A stretch of 64,000 nucleotides of DNA, from the NCBI RefSeq assembly GCF_006716865.1, contig NZ_VFPT01000001.1, positions 739,001-803,000 on the forward strand, written 5' to 3'. Numbering within the stretch: position 1 is the first letter of the stretch; every line of letters starts with the position of its first letter. The translations under genes and the position numbers were made by a program. This document shows positions 36,113 to 45,792 of the stretch, one piece after another. A model generated the notes under the pieces. The model was not told the DNA's origin. It did not search any database and saw nothing but the letters and a program-made list of their open reading frames with translations. This DNA comes from Roseinatronobacter monicus. GTDB taxonomy: Bacteria > Pseudomonadota > Alphaproteobacteria > Rhodobacterales > Rhodobacteraceae.

Positions 36113-39100
36113 ATGCTGCGGCAGGACATCTCGCTGAACGACCGTTTCGATATCACGAAATCAACTGTGCTGATGAACGGCACGCAGGCATTGGTGCGCC
36201 TGATGCTGCAACAGGCCGCGCGCGACAAGGCTGCGGGGCTGAATACGGCAGGATTTGTGACAGGGTATCGCGGCTCTCCGCTGGGGGCGGTTGACCAGCA
36301 GATGAACCGCGCCAAGGATCTGCTGGACGCGGCCAATGTGCGTTTCGAGGAAGGTCTGAACGAAGACCTTGCCGCGACCGCCCTTTGGGGCAGTCAACAG
36401 GCGGAGTTGCGCGGCGAAGGGCGGTATGACGGTGTCTTTGGGCTGTGGTACGGCAAGGGGCCGGGGGTGGACCGTTCGGGCGATGTGTTCCGTCATGCCA
36501 ATATGGCGGGCACCTCGCCGCATGGGGGTGTGCTGGCTGCGATGGGCGACGACCACACAGGCGAATCCTCGACCACGTTGCACCAGTCCGACTGGGCGAT
36601 GGTGGATGCCTATATGCCTGTTCTGTCGCCTGCCGGGGTGCAGGAATTGCTGGATTTCGGCCATTACGGCTATGCGCTGTCGCGGTTCGCCGGTGTATGG
36701 GTCGGCCTGAAAACCATGAAAGACACAGTCGAGGCGACCGCCGTGGTCGATGGCAACCCGCACCGGATGCAATTTGTGACACCAGATATGGCCCTGGCTG
36801 AGGGCGGGCTGAACATTCGCCTGATCGACACGCCGCTGGCGCAAGAAACGCGGATGATTGACCACAAGCGCTTTGCTGCCGAAGCGTTCAGCCGTGCCAA
36901 TGGCATGGATAAACGGGTCTGGGGCAAACCGGGTGCGAAAATCGGCTTTGTGGCCGCTGGCAAGAACTGGCTGGATCTGGTGCATGCGCTGACCCTGCTT
37001 GGCATTGGCGAGGCAGAGGCAGAGCGCCTTGGGATCACCACCTACAAGGTGGGCCAGACCTTTCCGCTGGACATGGACGGGTTCCATGACTGGGCCGAAG
37101 GGCTGGACCTGATTGTCGTGGTCGAGGAAAAGCGCAAACTGATCGAAGTACAGGTCAAAGAGGCGATTTTCGATGACCGCCGTGGCCGCCGTGTCTATGG
37201 CTGGCACAAGGGCGACACATGGGAGAACGGGCGACGGATGGAGTTGTTTCCAACCCGCCACGCGCTCGACCCCATCATGATTGCCGAGAAACTGGGTGAA
37301 ATCCTGATCGAAGAAGGGCGCGGCACCGACCGCGTCAAGGCGGGTCTGGCCATGCTGGCCGAGGCGCGGCGCGCGGATAACGCCACGGATATCGCCGCGC
37401 GCCTGCCCTATTACTGTTCCGGCTGCCCGCACAACTCCTCAACGAAGGTGCCCGAAGGCCACCGCGCCTATGCGGGCATTGGCTGCCATTACATGGTCCA
37501 ATGGATGGACCGCAACACTGTGGGTTTCACGCAGATGGGCGGCGAGGGTGCCAACTGGATCGGTGAGGCGCCGTTTTCCACGCGGGACCATGTGTTCCAG
37601 AATCTGGGCGATGGCACCTATAACCATTCCGGTGTGCAGGCCATTCGTGCGGCCTTGGCGGCGGGCACGAATATCACCTACAAAATCCTCTATAACGACG
37701 CGGTCGCCATGACCGGTGGCCAAAAGAATGAGGGCGGCTTGTCGCCCAGCCAGATCGCGCAGGAATTGCGCGCGATGGGTGTCGGCAAGATCGAGGTCGT
37801 GTTCGACGAAAAGGAAGAACCAAACCGCGCCGATTTCCCCAAAGCCATCGGCTGGCACAAGCGCGCCGATCTGGAGGCCGTGCAAAAGGATTGCGCCACC
37901 TACAAGGGCGTTTCGGCCATTCTGTATGTCCAGACCTGTGCCGCTGAAAAGCGCCGTCGCCGCAAGCGGGGCGAATTCCCCGATCCCGACACCCGCGTCT
38001 TTATCAACACCGATATCTGCGAAGGCTGCGGCGATTGCGGCGTGCAATCAAATTGCGTGTCCATCGTGCCAGTGGAAACCGAGCTGGGGCGCAAACGCGC
38101 AATTGACCAGTCATCCTGCAACAAGGATTATTCCTGCCTCAAGGGGTTCTGCCCATCCTTTGTGACACTTGACGGTGCCAAGCCGAAACGCGCGGCAACC
38201 CAATCGGTAGAGCTGCCGAAACTTGCGCACCCCGCACTGCCCGAAATCAACGGCACGCATAACATCGTCATCACCGGCGTGGGGGGCACGGGCGTTGTGA
38301 CCATCGGCGCGATCATCTCGATGGCGGCGCATCTGGATGGCAAGGGCGCTGGCATGATCGAGATGGCAGGGCTGGCCCAAAAGGGCGGCGCGGTGCATAT
38401 CCATTGCCGCATCGCAGAGCGCCCCGAAGATATCAGCGCCATTCGCGTCGCCGTGGGAGAGGCACATTGTGTCATCGGCGGCGATCTGGTGGTGACAGCA
38501 GGTGGCAAGACACTGGGCCTCATGCGCAAGGGCCAGACAGGGGCGGCAGTGAACAGCCACGAGATTATCACCGGCGAGTTCACCCGCAACACCGAGTTCC
38601 GCATTCCGGGCACAGATTTGCAGATGGCCCTGCAAGCGCGGCTGGGCGACAAGCTGCATCTGTTCGATTACTCGGATCTGGCCAAGCAACTTCTGGGCGA
38701 CAGTATCTTCTCGAACATGATCGCATTGGGGGCGGCGTGGCAAATGGGGCTGGTGCCGTTGTCCGAAGCGGCCATCTTGCGCGCGATCACGCTTAACAAG
38801 GCGGCAGTGGAGGGCAACACCCGCGCCTTCGCTCTGGGGCGCTGGTCGGTGGTCCATCCAAAGGCGGCCGCAAAGACATTGGCCAATTCCGTTGTGCAAA
38901 AGCCGCTTTCACTGGATGAAAAAATCGCCTTTCGTGAACAGCATCTCACCGCCTATCAGTCGAAGCGGCTTGTCAAACGCTACCGCAAGCTGGTGGATCA
39001 GGCCCCCGATGATCGCCTGCGCGAAGCTATCGCCAAAGGCTATCATAAACTTCTGGCCTATAAGGACGAATACGAGGTTGCGCGCCTGCATCTGGAAACG

Positions 39101-39529
39101 CTGGACAAGGCCCGCGCCGAGTTTGACGGCGATTTCACCCCCCGCTTTCATCTTGCCCCGCCGCTGATCTCGCGGATGGGGTCTGACGGGCGGCCCGTGA
39201 AACGCAGCTTCGGCCCGATGATGCTGCGCGGCTTCAAGCTGTTGTCGAAACTGAAACTCCTGCGCGCCACGCCTCTGGACCCGTTCAGCTATACCGCTGA
39301 GCGGCGGATGGAACGCCAGTTGATCCGCGACTATGAACAGCAGATGGCGCAGGTGCTCAGCGGTTTGACCCCGGACAATCACGCGATTGCCGTGGAATTG
39401 GCCGAATTGCCGCTGCAAATTCGCGGCTTTGGTCCGGTCAAGCACCGCAATGCCACCGCCGCCGACCAGCGCCGCGCAGAACTGATGGACGCCTTCAACG
39501 CCCCGCCCAGCCTGATGGCCGCTGAATAA
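36113..39529 (+). CDS. Indolepyruvate ferredoxin oxidoreductase, fused IorA-IorB
   Basis: A 1138-aa oxidoreductase that oxidatively decarboxylates aryl or branched 2-oxo acids to acyl-CoA using TPP and iron-sulfur clusters. The N-terminal part is the pyrimidine-binding alpha domain (VTGYRGSPLGAVD), the centre has YYCSGCPHNSS and the TPP-binding region (about residues 440-600), then a ferredoxin-like cluster (EGCGDCGVQSNC, then CNKDYSCLKGFCPS, about 650-690) and the gamma domain (GVGGTGVVTIGAI, about 715 on). Such single-chain fusions are usual in alphaproteobacteria. Start 36113 is chosen for its AGGGGAG ribosome site. Confidence 0.94.
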   Translation: MLRQDISLNDRFDITKSTVLMNGTQALVRLMLQQAARDKAAGLNTAGFVTGYRGSPLGAVDQQMNRAKDLLDAANVRFEEGLNEDLAATALWGSQQAELRGEGRYDGVFGLWYGKGPGVDRSGDVFRHANMAGTSPHGGVLAAMGDDHTGESSTTLHQSDWAMVDAYMPVLSPAGVQELLDFGHYGYALSRFAGVWVGLKTMKDTVEATAVVDGNPHRMQFVTPDMALAEGGLNIRLIDTPLAQETRMIDHKRFAAEAFSRANGMDKRVWGKPGAKIGFVAAGKNWLDLVHALTLLGIGEAEAERLGITTYKVGQTFPLDMDGFHDWAEGLDLIVVVEEKRKLIEVQVKEAIFDDRRGRRVYGWHKGDTWENGRRMELFPTRHALDPIMIAEKLGEILIEEGRGTDRVKAGLAMLAEARRADNATDIAARLPYYCSGCPHNSSTKVPEGHRAYAGIGCHYMVQWMDRNTVGFTQMGGEGANWIGEAPFSTRDHVFQNLGDGTYNHSGVQAIRAALAAGTNITYKILYNDAVAMTGGQKNEGGLSPSQIAQELRAMGVGKIEVVFDEKEEPNRADFPKAIGWHKRADLEAVQKDCATYKGVSAILYVQTCAAEKRRRRKRGEFPDPDTRVFINTDICEGCGDCGVQSNCVSIVPVETELGRKRAIDQSSCNKDYSCLKGFCPSFVTLDGAKPKRAATQSVELPKLAHPALPEINGTHNIVITGVGGTGVVTIGAIISMAAHLDGKGAGMIEMAGLAQKGGAVHIHCRIAERPEDISAIRVAVGEAHCVIGGDLVVTAGGKTLGLMRKGQTGAAVNSHEIITGEFTRNTEFRIPGTDLQMALQARLGDKLHLFDYSDLAKQLLGDSIFSNMIALGAAWQMGLVPLSEAAILRAITLNKAAVEGNTRAFALGRWSVVHPKAAAKTLANSVVQKPLSLDEKIAFREQHLTAYQSKRLVKRYRKLVDQAPDDRLREAIAKGYHKLLAYKDEYEVARLHLETLDKARAEFDGDFTPRFHLAPPLISRMGSDGRPVKRSFGPMMLRGFKLLSKLKLLRATPLDPFSYTAERRMERQLIRDYEQQMAQVLSGLTPDNHAIAVELAELPLQIRGFGPVKHRNATAADQRRAELMDAFNAPPSLMAAE

Positions 39530-39601
39530 GCGCAAACAGGCTGGATTTTCGCCCCTCGCCCCCGTATGCAAGGCCAAAGATATCAGGCTGGGGCAGGCGC
39601 A

Positions 39602-40414
39602 ATGGCAGTAGGTGTATTCGATTCGGGGCTGGGTGGCCTGACCGTGCTGGGCGCGCTCAGCGCACGGCTGCCCGAGGTGCCCTTCGTCTATCTAGGCGAC
39701 AATGCCCACACGCCCTACGGCGTGCGCGACGCCGAAGACATCTACACCCTGACCACCGCCGGGGTTGAACGGCTGTGGGAGGAGGGTTGCGATCTGGTGA
39801 TCCTTGCGTGCAACACCGCGTCCGCCGCCGCCCTTAAGCGGATGCAGGAAACATGGGTGCCCGCTGACAAGCGTGTGCTTGGCGTCTTTGTCCCCCTGAT
39901 CGAGGCGCTGACCGAACGCCAATGGGGCGACAATTCCCCCCCCCGCGAAGTCGCCGTCAAGCATGTGGCGCTGTTTGCGACCCCTGCGACAGTGTCCAGC
40001 CGTGCCTTCCAGCGCGAACTGGCCTTCCGCGCCATTGGTGTCGATGTCGAGGCGCAGCCTTGTGGCGGTGTGGTCGATGCGATTGAACAGGGCGATATGC
40101 AACTGGCCGAAGCGCTGGTCCATTCCCATGTCGAGGCGCTTTTGCGCCGCATGCCGCGCCCGCAAGCGGCTGTGCTGGGCTGCACGCATTATCCGTTGGT
40201 GGAACATGCGTTCCGCGAAGCGCTTGGGCCATCGGTAGATGTCTATTCGCAGCCCGATCTTGTCGCGGCCAGCCTTGACGATTACCTCAAACGCCGCCCC
40301 GAAATGCTGGGCGCAGGCCAGAGCAGCCTGTTTCTGACGACAGGCGATCCGGTCAATGTCGCGCGCAAGGCCACGCAGTTTCTGCGACGACAGATCGCCT
40401 TTCAGACGGCCTGA
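39602..40414 (+). CDS. murI: Glutamate racemase
   Basis: Makes D-glutamate for peptidoglycan. About 270 aa. The pair of catalytic cysteines is in [12 protein letters not shown] and LGCTHYPLV, and the N-terminal [13 protein letters not shown] is diagnostic. The frame is open from 39566, but the ATG at 39602 places the family N-terminus right at the start. It stands alone between iorAB and argC. A copy of short repeat family 2 follows its stop. Confidence 0.95.
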   Translation: MAVGVFDSGLGGLTVLGALSARLPEVPFVYLGDNAHTPYGVRDAEDIYTLTTAGVERLWEEGCDLVILACNTASAAALKRMQETWVPADKRVLGVFVPLIEALTERQWGDNSPPREVAVKHVALFATPATVSSRAFQRELAFRAIGVDVEAQPCGGVVDAIEQGDMQLAEALVHSHVEALLRRMPRPQAAVLGCTHYPLVEHAFREALGPSVDVYSQPDLVAASLDDYLKRRPEMLGAGQSSLFLTTGDPVNVARKATQFLRRQIAFQTA

Positions 40415-40415
40415 G

Positions 40416-40455
40416 CTCATTTTCTTGCCTTAAATACTCCCCGCGCGGAGCGCAT
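40416..40455 (+). repeat. Short 3'-flanking repeat, family 2, copy c
   Basis: CATTTTCTTGCCTTAAATACT starts two bases after the murI stop, then a short hairpin CTCC-CCGCGC-GGAG. It lacks the GTGAATTG extension of copies b and d. Confidence 0.72.
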
Positions 40456-40501
40456 GCACCACCCGCCGCCCCGCGCAACGATCTATACAGGGACGCAGCA
40501 C

Positions 40502-41530
40502 ATGACCAAGACTATCGCCATACTCGGGGCTTCCGGCTATACGGGCGCGGAACTCGTCCGGCTGATTTCGACGCATCCTGACCTGAAGATCACGGCCTTG
40601 ACGGGCGAGCGCAAAGCTGGCCAACCTATGGCGCAGGTCTTTCCATTTTTGCGCCATCTTGACCTGCCCGATCTGTGCCGGATTGAAGAGGTTGATTTCG
40701 CAGGCATTGATCTGGCCTTTTGCGCGCTGCCACATGCGACCTCTCAGGCGGTGATCAAAGAGTTGCCGCGCGATCTGAAAATCGTGGACCTGTCCGCCGA
40801 TTTCCGGCTGCGCGATCCGGGTGACTATGAAAAATGGTATGGCAAGCCCCATGCCGCGCCAGAGTTGCAGCGCGAGGCCGTGTATGGCCTGACCGAATTT
40901 TACCGCGATGATATCCGTGCCGCGCGGCTGGTTGCGGGCACGGGCTGCAATGCCGCGACCGGGCAGTATATCCTGCGCCCGCTGATCGAGGCGGGCGTGA
41001 TTGATCTGGACCGCATCATTCTGGACCTGAAATGCGGGGTCAGCGGGGCAGGGCGCGCATTGAAGGAAAACCTGCTGCATGCGGAACTGTCCGAGGGCAC
41101 GCAGGCCTATGCCGTGGGCGGCACGCACCGGCATCTGGGCGAGTTCGATCAGGAGTTCAGCGCATTGGCTGGCCGTCCTGTTCATATCCAGTTCACCCCG
41201 CATCTGGTGCCGCTTAATCGCGGTATTCTGGCCACAGCATGGGTCGATGGGGACGCTGCGCGCCTTCACGAAGTTTTGCAGGCCCGGTATTGCGCTGAAT
41301 CAATGATTTGCGTGCTACCTTTTGGCACAACACCCTCGACTCATGATGTGCGCGGTTCAAATTTCGTGCATATCGGGGTCGTTGGGGATCGTGTGCCCGG
41401 TCGGGCATTGGTGGTGGCTGCATTGGACAACCTGTGCAAAGGCTCCAGCGGGCAGGCCATCCAGAATGCGAACCTGATGCTGGGACTGGAGGAGACGGCA
41501 GGTCTGATGGGCGCGCCGCTCTTTCCGTGA
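40502..41530 (+). CDS. argC: N-acetyl-gamma-glutamyl-phosphate reductase
   Basis: NADPH-dependent third step of arginine synthesis. About 342 aa, with the N-terminal Rossmann [10 protein letters not shown] and the catalytic Cys149 in GTGCNAAT. The frame extends upstream to 40454, but those residues derive from the repeat; ATG 40502 has a CAGGGA ribosome site. ccmE follows 12 bp downstream, an arrangement common in Rhodobacterales, so they are likely cotranscribed. Confidence 0.95.
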   Translation: MTKTIAILGASGYTGAELVRLISTHPDLKITALTGERKAGQPMAQVFPFLRHLDLPDLCRIEEVDFAGIDLAFCALPHATSQAVIKELPRDLKIVDLSADFRLRDPGDYEKWYGKPHAAPELQREAVYGLTEFYRDDIRAARLVAGTGCNAATGQYILRPLIEAGVIDLDRIILDLKCGVSGAGRALKENLLHAELSEGTQAYAVGGTHRHLGEFDQEFSALAGRPVHIQFTPHLVPLNRGILATAWVDGDAARLHEVLQARYCAESMICVLPFGTTPSTHDVRGSNFVHIGVVGDRVPGRALVVAALDNLCKGSSGQAIQNANLMLGLEETAGLMGAPLFP

Positions 41531-41542
41531 AACGAGGACGAG

Positions 41543-42010
41543 ATGAAAAGCCTTAAGAAAACACGCCGTATTCAGATTATCGCGGTCGCTGCCGTGGCAC
41601 TGACGCTGTCCACATTGCTGATCGGTTACGCAATGCGTGACGGGATCAACTTCTTCCGCTCGCCCTCGCAGATCATGGCGGAACCGCCAGCCCCGACCGA
41701 AGTGTTTCGCATCGGCGGGCTGGTTGTCCCCGGCTCGATCGTGCGCGGCCAATCCGACACAGTCAGATTTCACGTGACCGATGGCCCTGCGACGGTCGAG
41801 GTGCATTTCCGTGGCATCCTGCCGGACCTGTTCAGCGAGAATGAAGGGATGGTCGGCACCGGTCGTCTGGTCGACGGTGTGTTTCAGGCCAGCGAGATTC
41901 TTGCCAAACATGACGAGCAATATATGCCGCGCGAGGTCATGGAAGCGTTGCAAGCGCAAGGTGAATGGCATGGGCCAGACCCGCAAAGCCTGCCAGAGCC
42001 GCAAAGATGA
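41543..42010 (+). CDS. ccmE: Cytochrome c maturation haem chaperone CcmE
   Basis: Periplasmic, membrane-anchored haem chaperone that takes haem from CcmC and hands it to CcmF/H. The 155-aa protein has one N-terminal helix (about residues 10-30), an OB-fold body and the covalent haem-binding His123 with Tyr127 in AKHDEQYMP. Its partners ccmF and ccmH are close by but on the other strand, which looks like a local rearrangement. Confidence 0.95.
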   Translation: MKSLKKTRRIQIIAVAAVALTLSTLLIGYAMRDGINFFRSPSQIMAEPPAPTEVFRIGGLVVPGSIVRGQSDTVRFHVTDGPATVEVHFRGILPDLFSENEGMVGTGRLVDGVFQASEILAKHDEQYMPREVMEALQAQGEWHGPDPQSLPEPQR

Positions 42011-42331
42011 GCGACGCCCGGCGATAGGTTGGTCTGAACGCTTGTCCGCAGCCTGATCGTCACGCGTGCGTTGCGGACAGTTAAATGGGTATGCGCCACG
42101 CGCGGAGCAAAGGCCGAAGGCCGCCGCGCATCGCCTGGCCGCCCCCCGGCGCGGCGATTTGGCTGACGCCTGCGCATCGCCTTGATTTCTCGCGGATTTG
42201 GCCAACATAAAGCGCTAAATCTTGAATCTGGGATCGCCGCACCGCAGCCCGACGCTGCGCGGCTTTGCACGTGCAACGGCTATGTCCGCATAGGTTTGGT
42301 TTACCAGACCAACCGTTAACCGATTACGGCC
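42011..42331. other. Intergenic region ccmE/enoyl-CoA hydratase
   Basis: 321 bp with no gene. Most of it is dispersed repeat family 1, copy B, in reverse orientation. It lies between two convergent genes. Confidence 0.75.
42096..42273 (-). repeat. Dispersed repeat family 1, copy B
   Basis: Reverse orientation, so it runs with the enoyl-CoA hydratase gene whose stop is 59 bp away. It has the ATCGCC...GGCGAT stem near 42134-42162 with a different loop (GGGGG instead of TGGGTG) while pairing is kept. Confidence 0.85.
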
Positions 42332-43108
42332 TCAGCGGCCCTCAAACCTTGCAGGGCGCTTTTCCAGAAAGGCCAGCACCCCTTCCTGAAAGTCGCGGGT
42401 CTTGCCGGCTTCGGCTTGCAAATTGGCCTCGAGTGCCAGTTGTGCGTCAAGTGTGTTGGCAAGGCTGGTGCGCAGGGCTTTGCGGATATTGCGATAGGCG
42501 ACAGTTGGCCCCTCGGCCAAGGTGCGCGCGCGGGCCATCCACGCTTCCTCAAAGCTGTCATCGGCGACTGCTTCCCAGATCATGCCCCAGTCGGCGGCCT
42601 GTTGTGCGGAAAACTTCTCGGCAAACAGCATTGCCCCCATCGCGCGGGCAAAGCCGATCTGGCGGGGCAGGAACCATGTGCCGCCCGCATCAGGTATCAG
42701 CCCGATCCGGCTGAACGCCTGAATGAAACTGGCCGATTGCGCCGCGATCACCACATCCGCTGCCAGCGCCAGATTGGCCCCCGCACCTGCGGCAGAGCCG
42801 TTGACCGCCGCGATCACAGGTACGGGCGCGTCATAGATGGCCCGCAACATCGGCTCGTATTCTTCGCGCAGGGTGCGTTCCAGATCAATCTGTGCCGCAT
42901 TGCCCCCATCGCCCAGATCCTGCCCGGAACAAAACGCCCGACCACTGCCTGTCAGCACCAGAACACGTGCGCGCGCACCAAAGTCTTTCAGCGCATGGGT
43001 CAACTCCGCGCGCATCTGCTTGTTGAGCGCGTTCATAACCTCGGGGCGGTTGAGGGTGATAATTCCTACGCCGCCCTCAAGGCGGGCAAGCAGCGTCTCG
43101 TATTCCAT
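42332..43108 (-). CDS. Enoyl-CoA hydratase/isomerase, PaaG-like
   Basis: A 258-aa crotonase-family enzyme. Residues ITLNRPEVMNALN and the oxyanion-hole segments GRAFCSGQDL and AVNGSAAGAGANLALAAD are clear. The ...SRIGLIPDAGGTWFLPR form, with Asp at the site used by isomerases, is close to 2-(1,2-epoxy-1,2-dihydrophenyl)acetyl-CoA isomerase (PaaG), but no phenylacetate genes are present. It sits 69 bp downstream of ccmH on the same strand. Confidence 0.9.
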   Translation of the reverse strand: MEYETLLARLEGGVGIITLNRPEVMNALNKQMRAELTHALKDFGARARVLVLTGSGRAFCSGQDLGDGGNAAQIDLERTLREEYEPMLRAIYDAPVPVIAAVNGSAAGAGANLALAADVVIAAQSASFIQAFSRIGLIPDAGGTWFLPRQIGFARAMGAMLFAEKFSAQQAADWGMIWEAVADDSFEEAWMARARTLAEGPTVAYRNIRKALRTSLANTLDAQLALEANLQAEAGKTRDFQEGVLAFLEKRPARFEGR

Positions 43109-43177
43109 GCGTGATCTCCGACATTGTGCCGCGTCATCATAACGTGCCGTTCTGCCAAGAGAAGCCCGGACGGTGCG

Positions 43178-43642
43178 TCAGTCTTTCAGAAGTTCTTTCA
43201 GACGCTTTTGTTCATCGTCGCTTAACCCGCCTGACGAAGGCTCTGGCGCAGTTTCGCGCCGCCGCAGATACAGCCCCGCCGACAGCATCGCAATCACGAA
43301 CAGAACCGGCGCTGCGACCCACAGGATGATATTGGCCCCGTCAGTGGTGGGGCGCAGCAACACGTATTCGCCGTAGCGGTCCACGATAAAGGACAGCACC
43401 TCTGGGTCGCTGTCGCCTTCGACCAGTCTTTCGCGCACCAGCAGGCGCATGTCGCGTGCCAGCTCCGCATTGGATTCGTCGATGGATTCGTTGCGGCAGA
43501 CCAGACAGCGCAACCCTGCAGAAATATCGCGCGCACGCGATTCCAGCACCGGATCATCCAGTATTTCATCGGGTTGCACCGCCCATGACGGGCTGGCCAG
43601 TGCGATCAGCAAACTTGCTAGGAGCAGGCGAAACATGGTCAT
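43178..43642 (-). CDS. ccmH: Cytochrome c maturation protein CcmH
   Basis: Thiol oxidoreductase that reduces the apocytochrome CxxCH site for haem attachment. About 154 aa: signal peptide (residues 1-22, ending in WA), redox pair Cys46/Cys49 in RCLVCRN, and a single C-terminal anchor helix (about 100-123) followed by a charged tail. This is the short N-terminal type; the CcmI part is not fused. It starts at 43642, overlapping the ccmF stop (ATGA); the longer frame to 43753 lies inside ccmF. Confidence 0.93.
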   Translation of the reverse strand: MTMFRLLLASLLIALASPSWAVQPDEILDDPVLESRARDISAGLRCLVCRNESIDESNAELARDMRLLVRERLVEGDSDPEVLSFIVDRYGEYVLLRPTTDGANIILWVAAPVLFVIAMLSAGLYLRRRETAPEPSSGGLSDDEQKRLKELLKD

Positions 43643-45612
43643 TCCGCCGGCACCGCATCTGTGCGGGTGCGGTCTGCGCCCGCTGCAATCCTGTAGCGCC
43701 GGTCTGACAGGCTGAAAATACCGCCCAAGGCCATCAGGAAACACCCAAACCACAGCCAGTTGGCGAAGGGTTTGATATAGGTGCGCACGGCCCAGCCCCC
43801 GTTATCCTGTGGATCACCAAGGGTGATATACAGGTCGCGGTGGATTTTATAGTCAATCGCCGCTTCGGTCGTGGGCATACCTGCGATCGGATAAAAGCGT
43901 TTCTCCGGCTGCAAGGTGGTGATCAGGCGACCATCACGATGTGCCTCCAGCGTGCCCATGGTCGAGACATAGTTCGGCCCTTGCACACGGTCGACAGAGG
44001 TCAGGGTCAGTGTATAGCCGCCCTTGTCGAAACTCTCGCCGATCTGGACAACCCGAATATCCTCGGATTCCCAGCCGACCAGTGCCGCTACGGCAAACAT
44101 CGACACCCCAAACCCGGTATGCGCTGTGCACTTGCCCCAATCGGCGCGCGGCAAACGGCCCAGCCGCTTCAGCCGGTTACCCAAGCCCCCGCGTCCGGTT
44201 CTGGCCCAGACATCCGCCATCGCCCCAAGCACAACCCACAGCCCCAGCGCCAGACCCACGGGCACAAGCGGTGAGTTGCCGGTTTGCAACGCCCATGTCA
44301 CGGCGCCCATCGCCACAGAAAAGGCCGCAAGCCCCCAAAGCGGGCGCAATGTGCGCGACAGGTTTCCGCGCTTCCACGGCAACATCGCCCCGATCGGCAA
44401 CACCATTGCCAGTGCCACCATGAACGGGGTGAAGGCCATGTTGAAGAAGGGCGGACCGACCGACAAAACCCTGTCGAACAGCATTTCCGCCACCAGCGGC
44501 CACATGGTTCCGATGAAGATCACGAAGCTTGAGACTGCCAAAAGGACATTATTGACCACCAGCGCCGACTCGCGGCTGACAGTGGCAAAGACGCCCTTCG
44601 CCTCTAGCACAGGCGCGCGGATGGCAAACAATGTCAGCGCACCACCCATAAAGGCCGCAAGGATCATCAGAATGAATACCCCGCGTTCAGGGTCCATTGC
44701 GAAGGCATGCACCGAGGTCAGCAGCCCAGAGCGCACGATGAATGTGCCCATAAGCGAGAAGCCGAAACCAAGGATCGCCAGCAGGATTGTCCAGCTTTTC
44801 AGGGTTTCGCGCTTTTCCACCACGATGGCGGAATGCAACAGGGCGGCGGCAAACAGCCACGGCATCAGACTGGCATTCTCGACCGGGTCCCAGAACCAGA
44901 ACCCGCCCCAGCCGAGTTCGTAATACGCCCACCACGAACCGGTTGCGATGCCGATGGTCAGAAACACCCATGCCGCCAGCGTCCAGGGCCGCACCCAGCG
45001 CCCCCATGCCGCATCAACGCGCCCTTCAATCAGGGCCGCAACTGCGAAGCTGAACGCCATCGAAAGGCCGACATAGCCCAGATACAGAAACGGCGGATGA
45101 AACGCGAGGCCGGGGTCTTGCAACAGCGGGTTCAGGTCGGTCCCGTCAAAGGGCGGGCTGACCAGCCGTGTGAACGGGTTGGACGTGAACAGCGTAAACG
45201 CCATGAAGGCAGCGGTGATGGCCGATTGCACAGCCAGAACCCGCGCTTGCAGCGAGGCGGGCAGATTGCCGCCAAACCACGCCGCCGACGCGCCAAACAG
45301 CGCCAGAATCAGAACCCAGAGCAGCAAAGACCCCTCATGGTTCCCCCAGACGCCGGAAATCTTGTAGATCAGCGGCTTGAGCGTGTGCGAATTGTCCACA
45401 ACCAGCTTGACCGAGAAATCCGACACCAGAAAAGAATAGGTCAGCGCGGCATAGCTGAACGCCACCAGCAAGAACTGGACCGTGGCCATCGGATTGGCCA
45501 CGACCATCCAGTCGCGCCACCCTTTATGGGCGCCCACCAGCGGAATTATGGATTGCGCCATTGCCACAGCAAAGGCCAGAATCAGAGCGAAGTGTCCAAG
45601 TTCTATAATCAT
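43639..45612 (-). CDS. ccmF: Cytochrome c haem lyase subunit CcmF
   Basis: A 657-aa inner-membrane protein with about 14-15 helices, the core of the haem ligation complex. The WWD domain is present as WGGFWFWDPVENAS near residues 227-240, and His residues typical of CcmF flank it. It is followed by ccmH with a four-base overlap. The start at 45612 faces the MoxR-like gene across 180 bp. Confidence 0.95.
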   Translation of the reverse strand: MIIELGHFALILAFAVAMAQSIIPLVGAHKGWRDWMVVANPMATVQFLLVAFSYAALTYSFLVSDFSVKLVVDNSHTLKPLIYKISGVWGNHEGSLLLWVLILALFGASAAWFGGNLPASLQARVLAVQSAITAAFMAFTLFTSNPFTRLVSPPFDGTDLNPLLQDPGLAFHPPFLYLGYVGLSMAFSFAVAALIEGRVDAAWGRWVRPWTLAAWVFLTIGIATGSWWAYYELGWGGFWFWDPVENASLMPWLFAAALLHSAIVVEKRETLKSWTILLAILGFGFSLMGTFIVRSGLLTSVHAFAMDPERGVFILMILAAFMGGALTLFAIRAPVLEAKGVFATVSRESALVVNNVLLAVSSFVIFIGTMWPLVAEMLFDRVLSVGPPFFNMAFTPFMVALAMVLPIGAMLPWKRGNLSRTLRPLWGLAAFSVAMGAVTWALQTGNSPLVPVGLALGLWVVLGAMADVWARTGRGGLGNRLKRLGRLPRADWGKCTAHTGFGVSMFAVAALVGWESEDIRVVQIGESFDKGGYTLTLTSVDRVQGPNYVSTMGTLEAHRDGRLITTLQPEKRFYPIAGMPTTEAAIDYKIHRDLYITLGDPQDNGGWAVRTYIKPFANWLWFGCFLMALGGIFSLSDRRYRIAAGADRTRTDAVPAE

Positions 45613-45792
45613 AAGAGTGGTTCTATCCTAAAGCGCGGGGCTGGCAAATACTCTTGCTGCGTCTTGGGCGCGGCCTTCGGTCACAGATTGGTCAGCGTTA
45701 CTTGTCCATTGGTCGCATATTCCATGATGCGGGCTTGACCACAAGCCAGCGGCGGGCCAGCTTTCGATGTAAGCGACACGAAAGGGAGGGAT

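Noticed and set aside
45687..45714. Direct repeat ATTGGTC spaced by 21 bp upstream of the MoxR-like gene
   Set aside because: Helical spacing is suggestive, but seven-base repeats in a 180-bp region are too weak to call.
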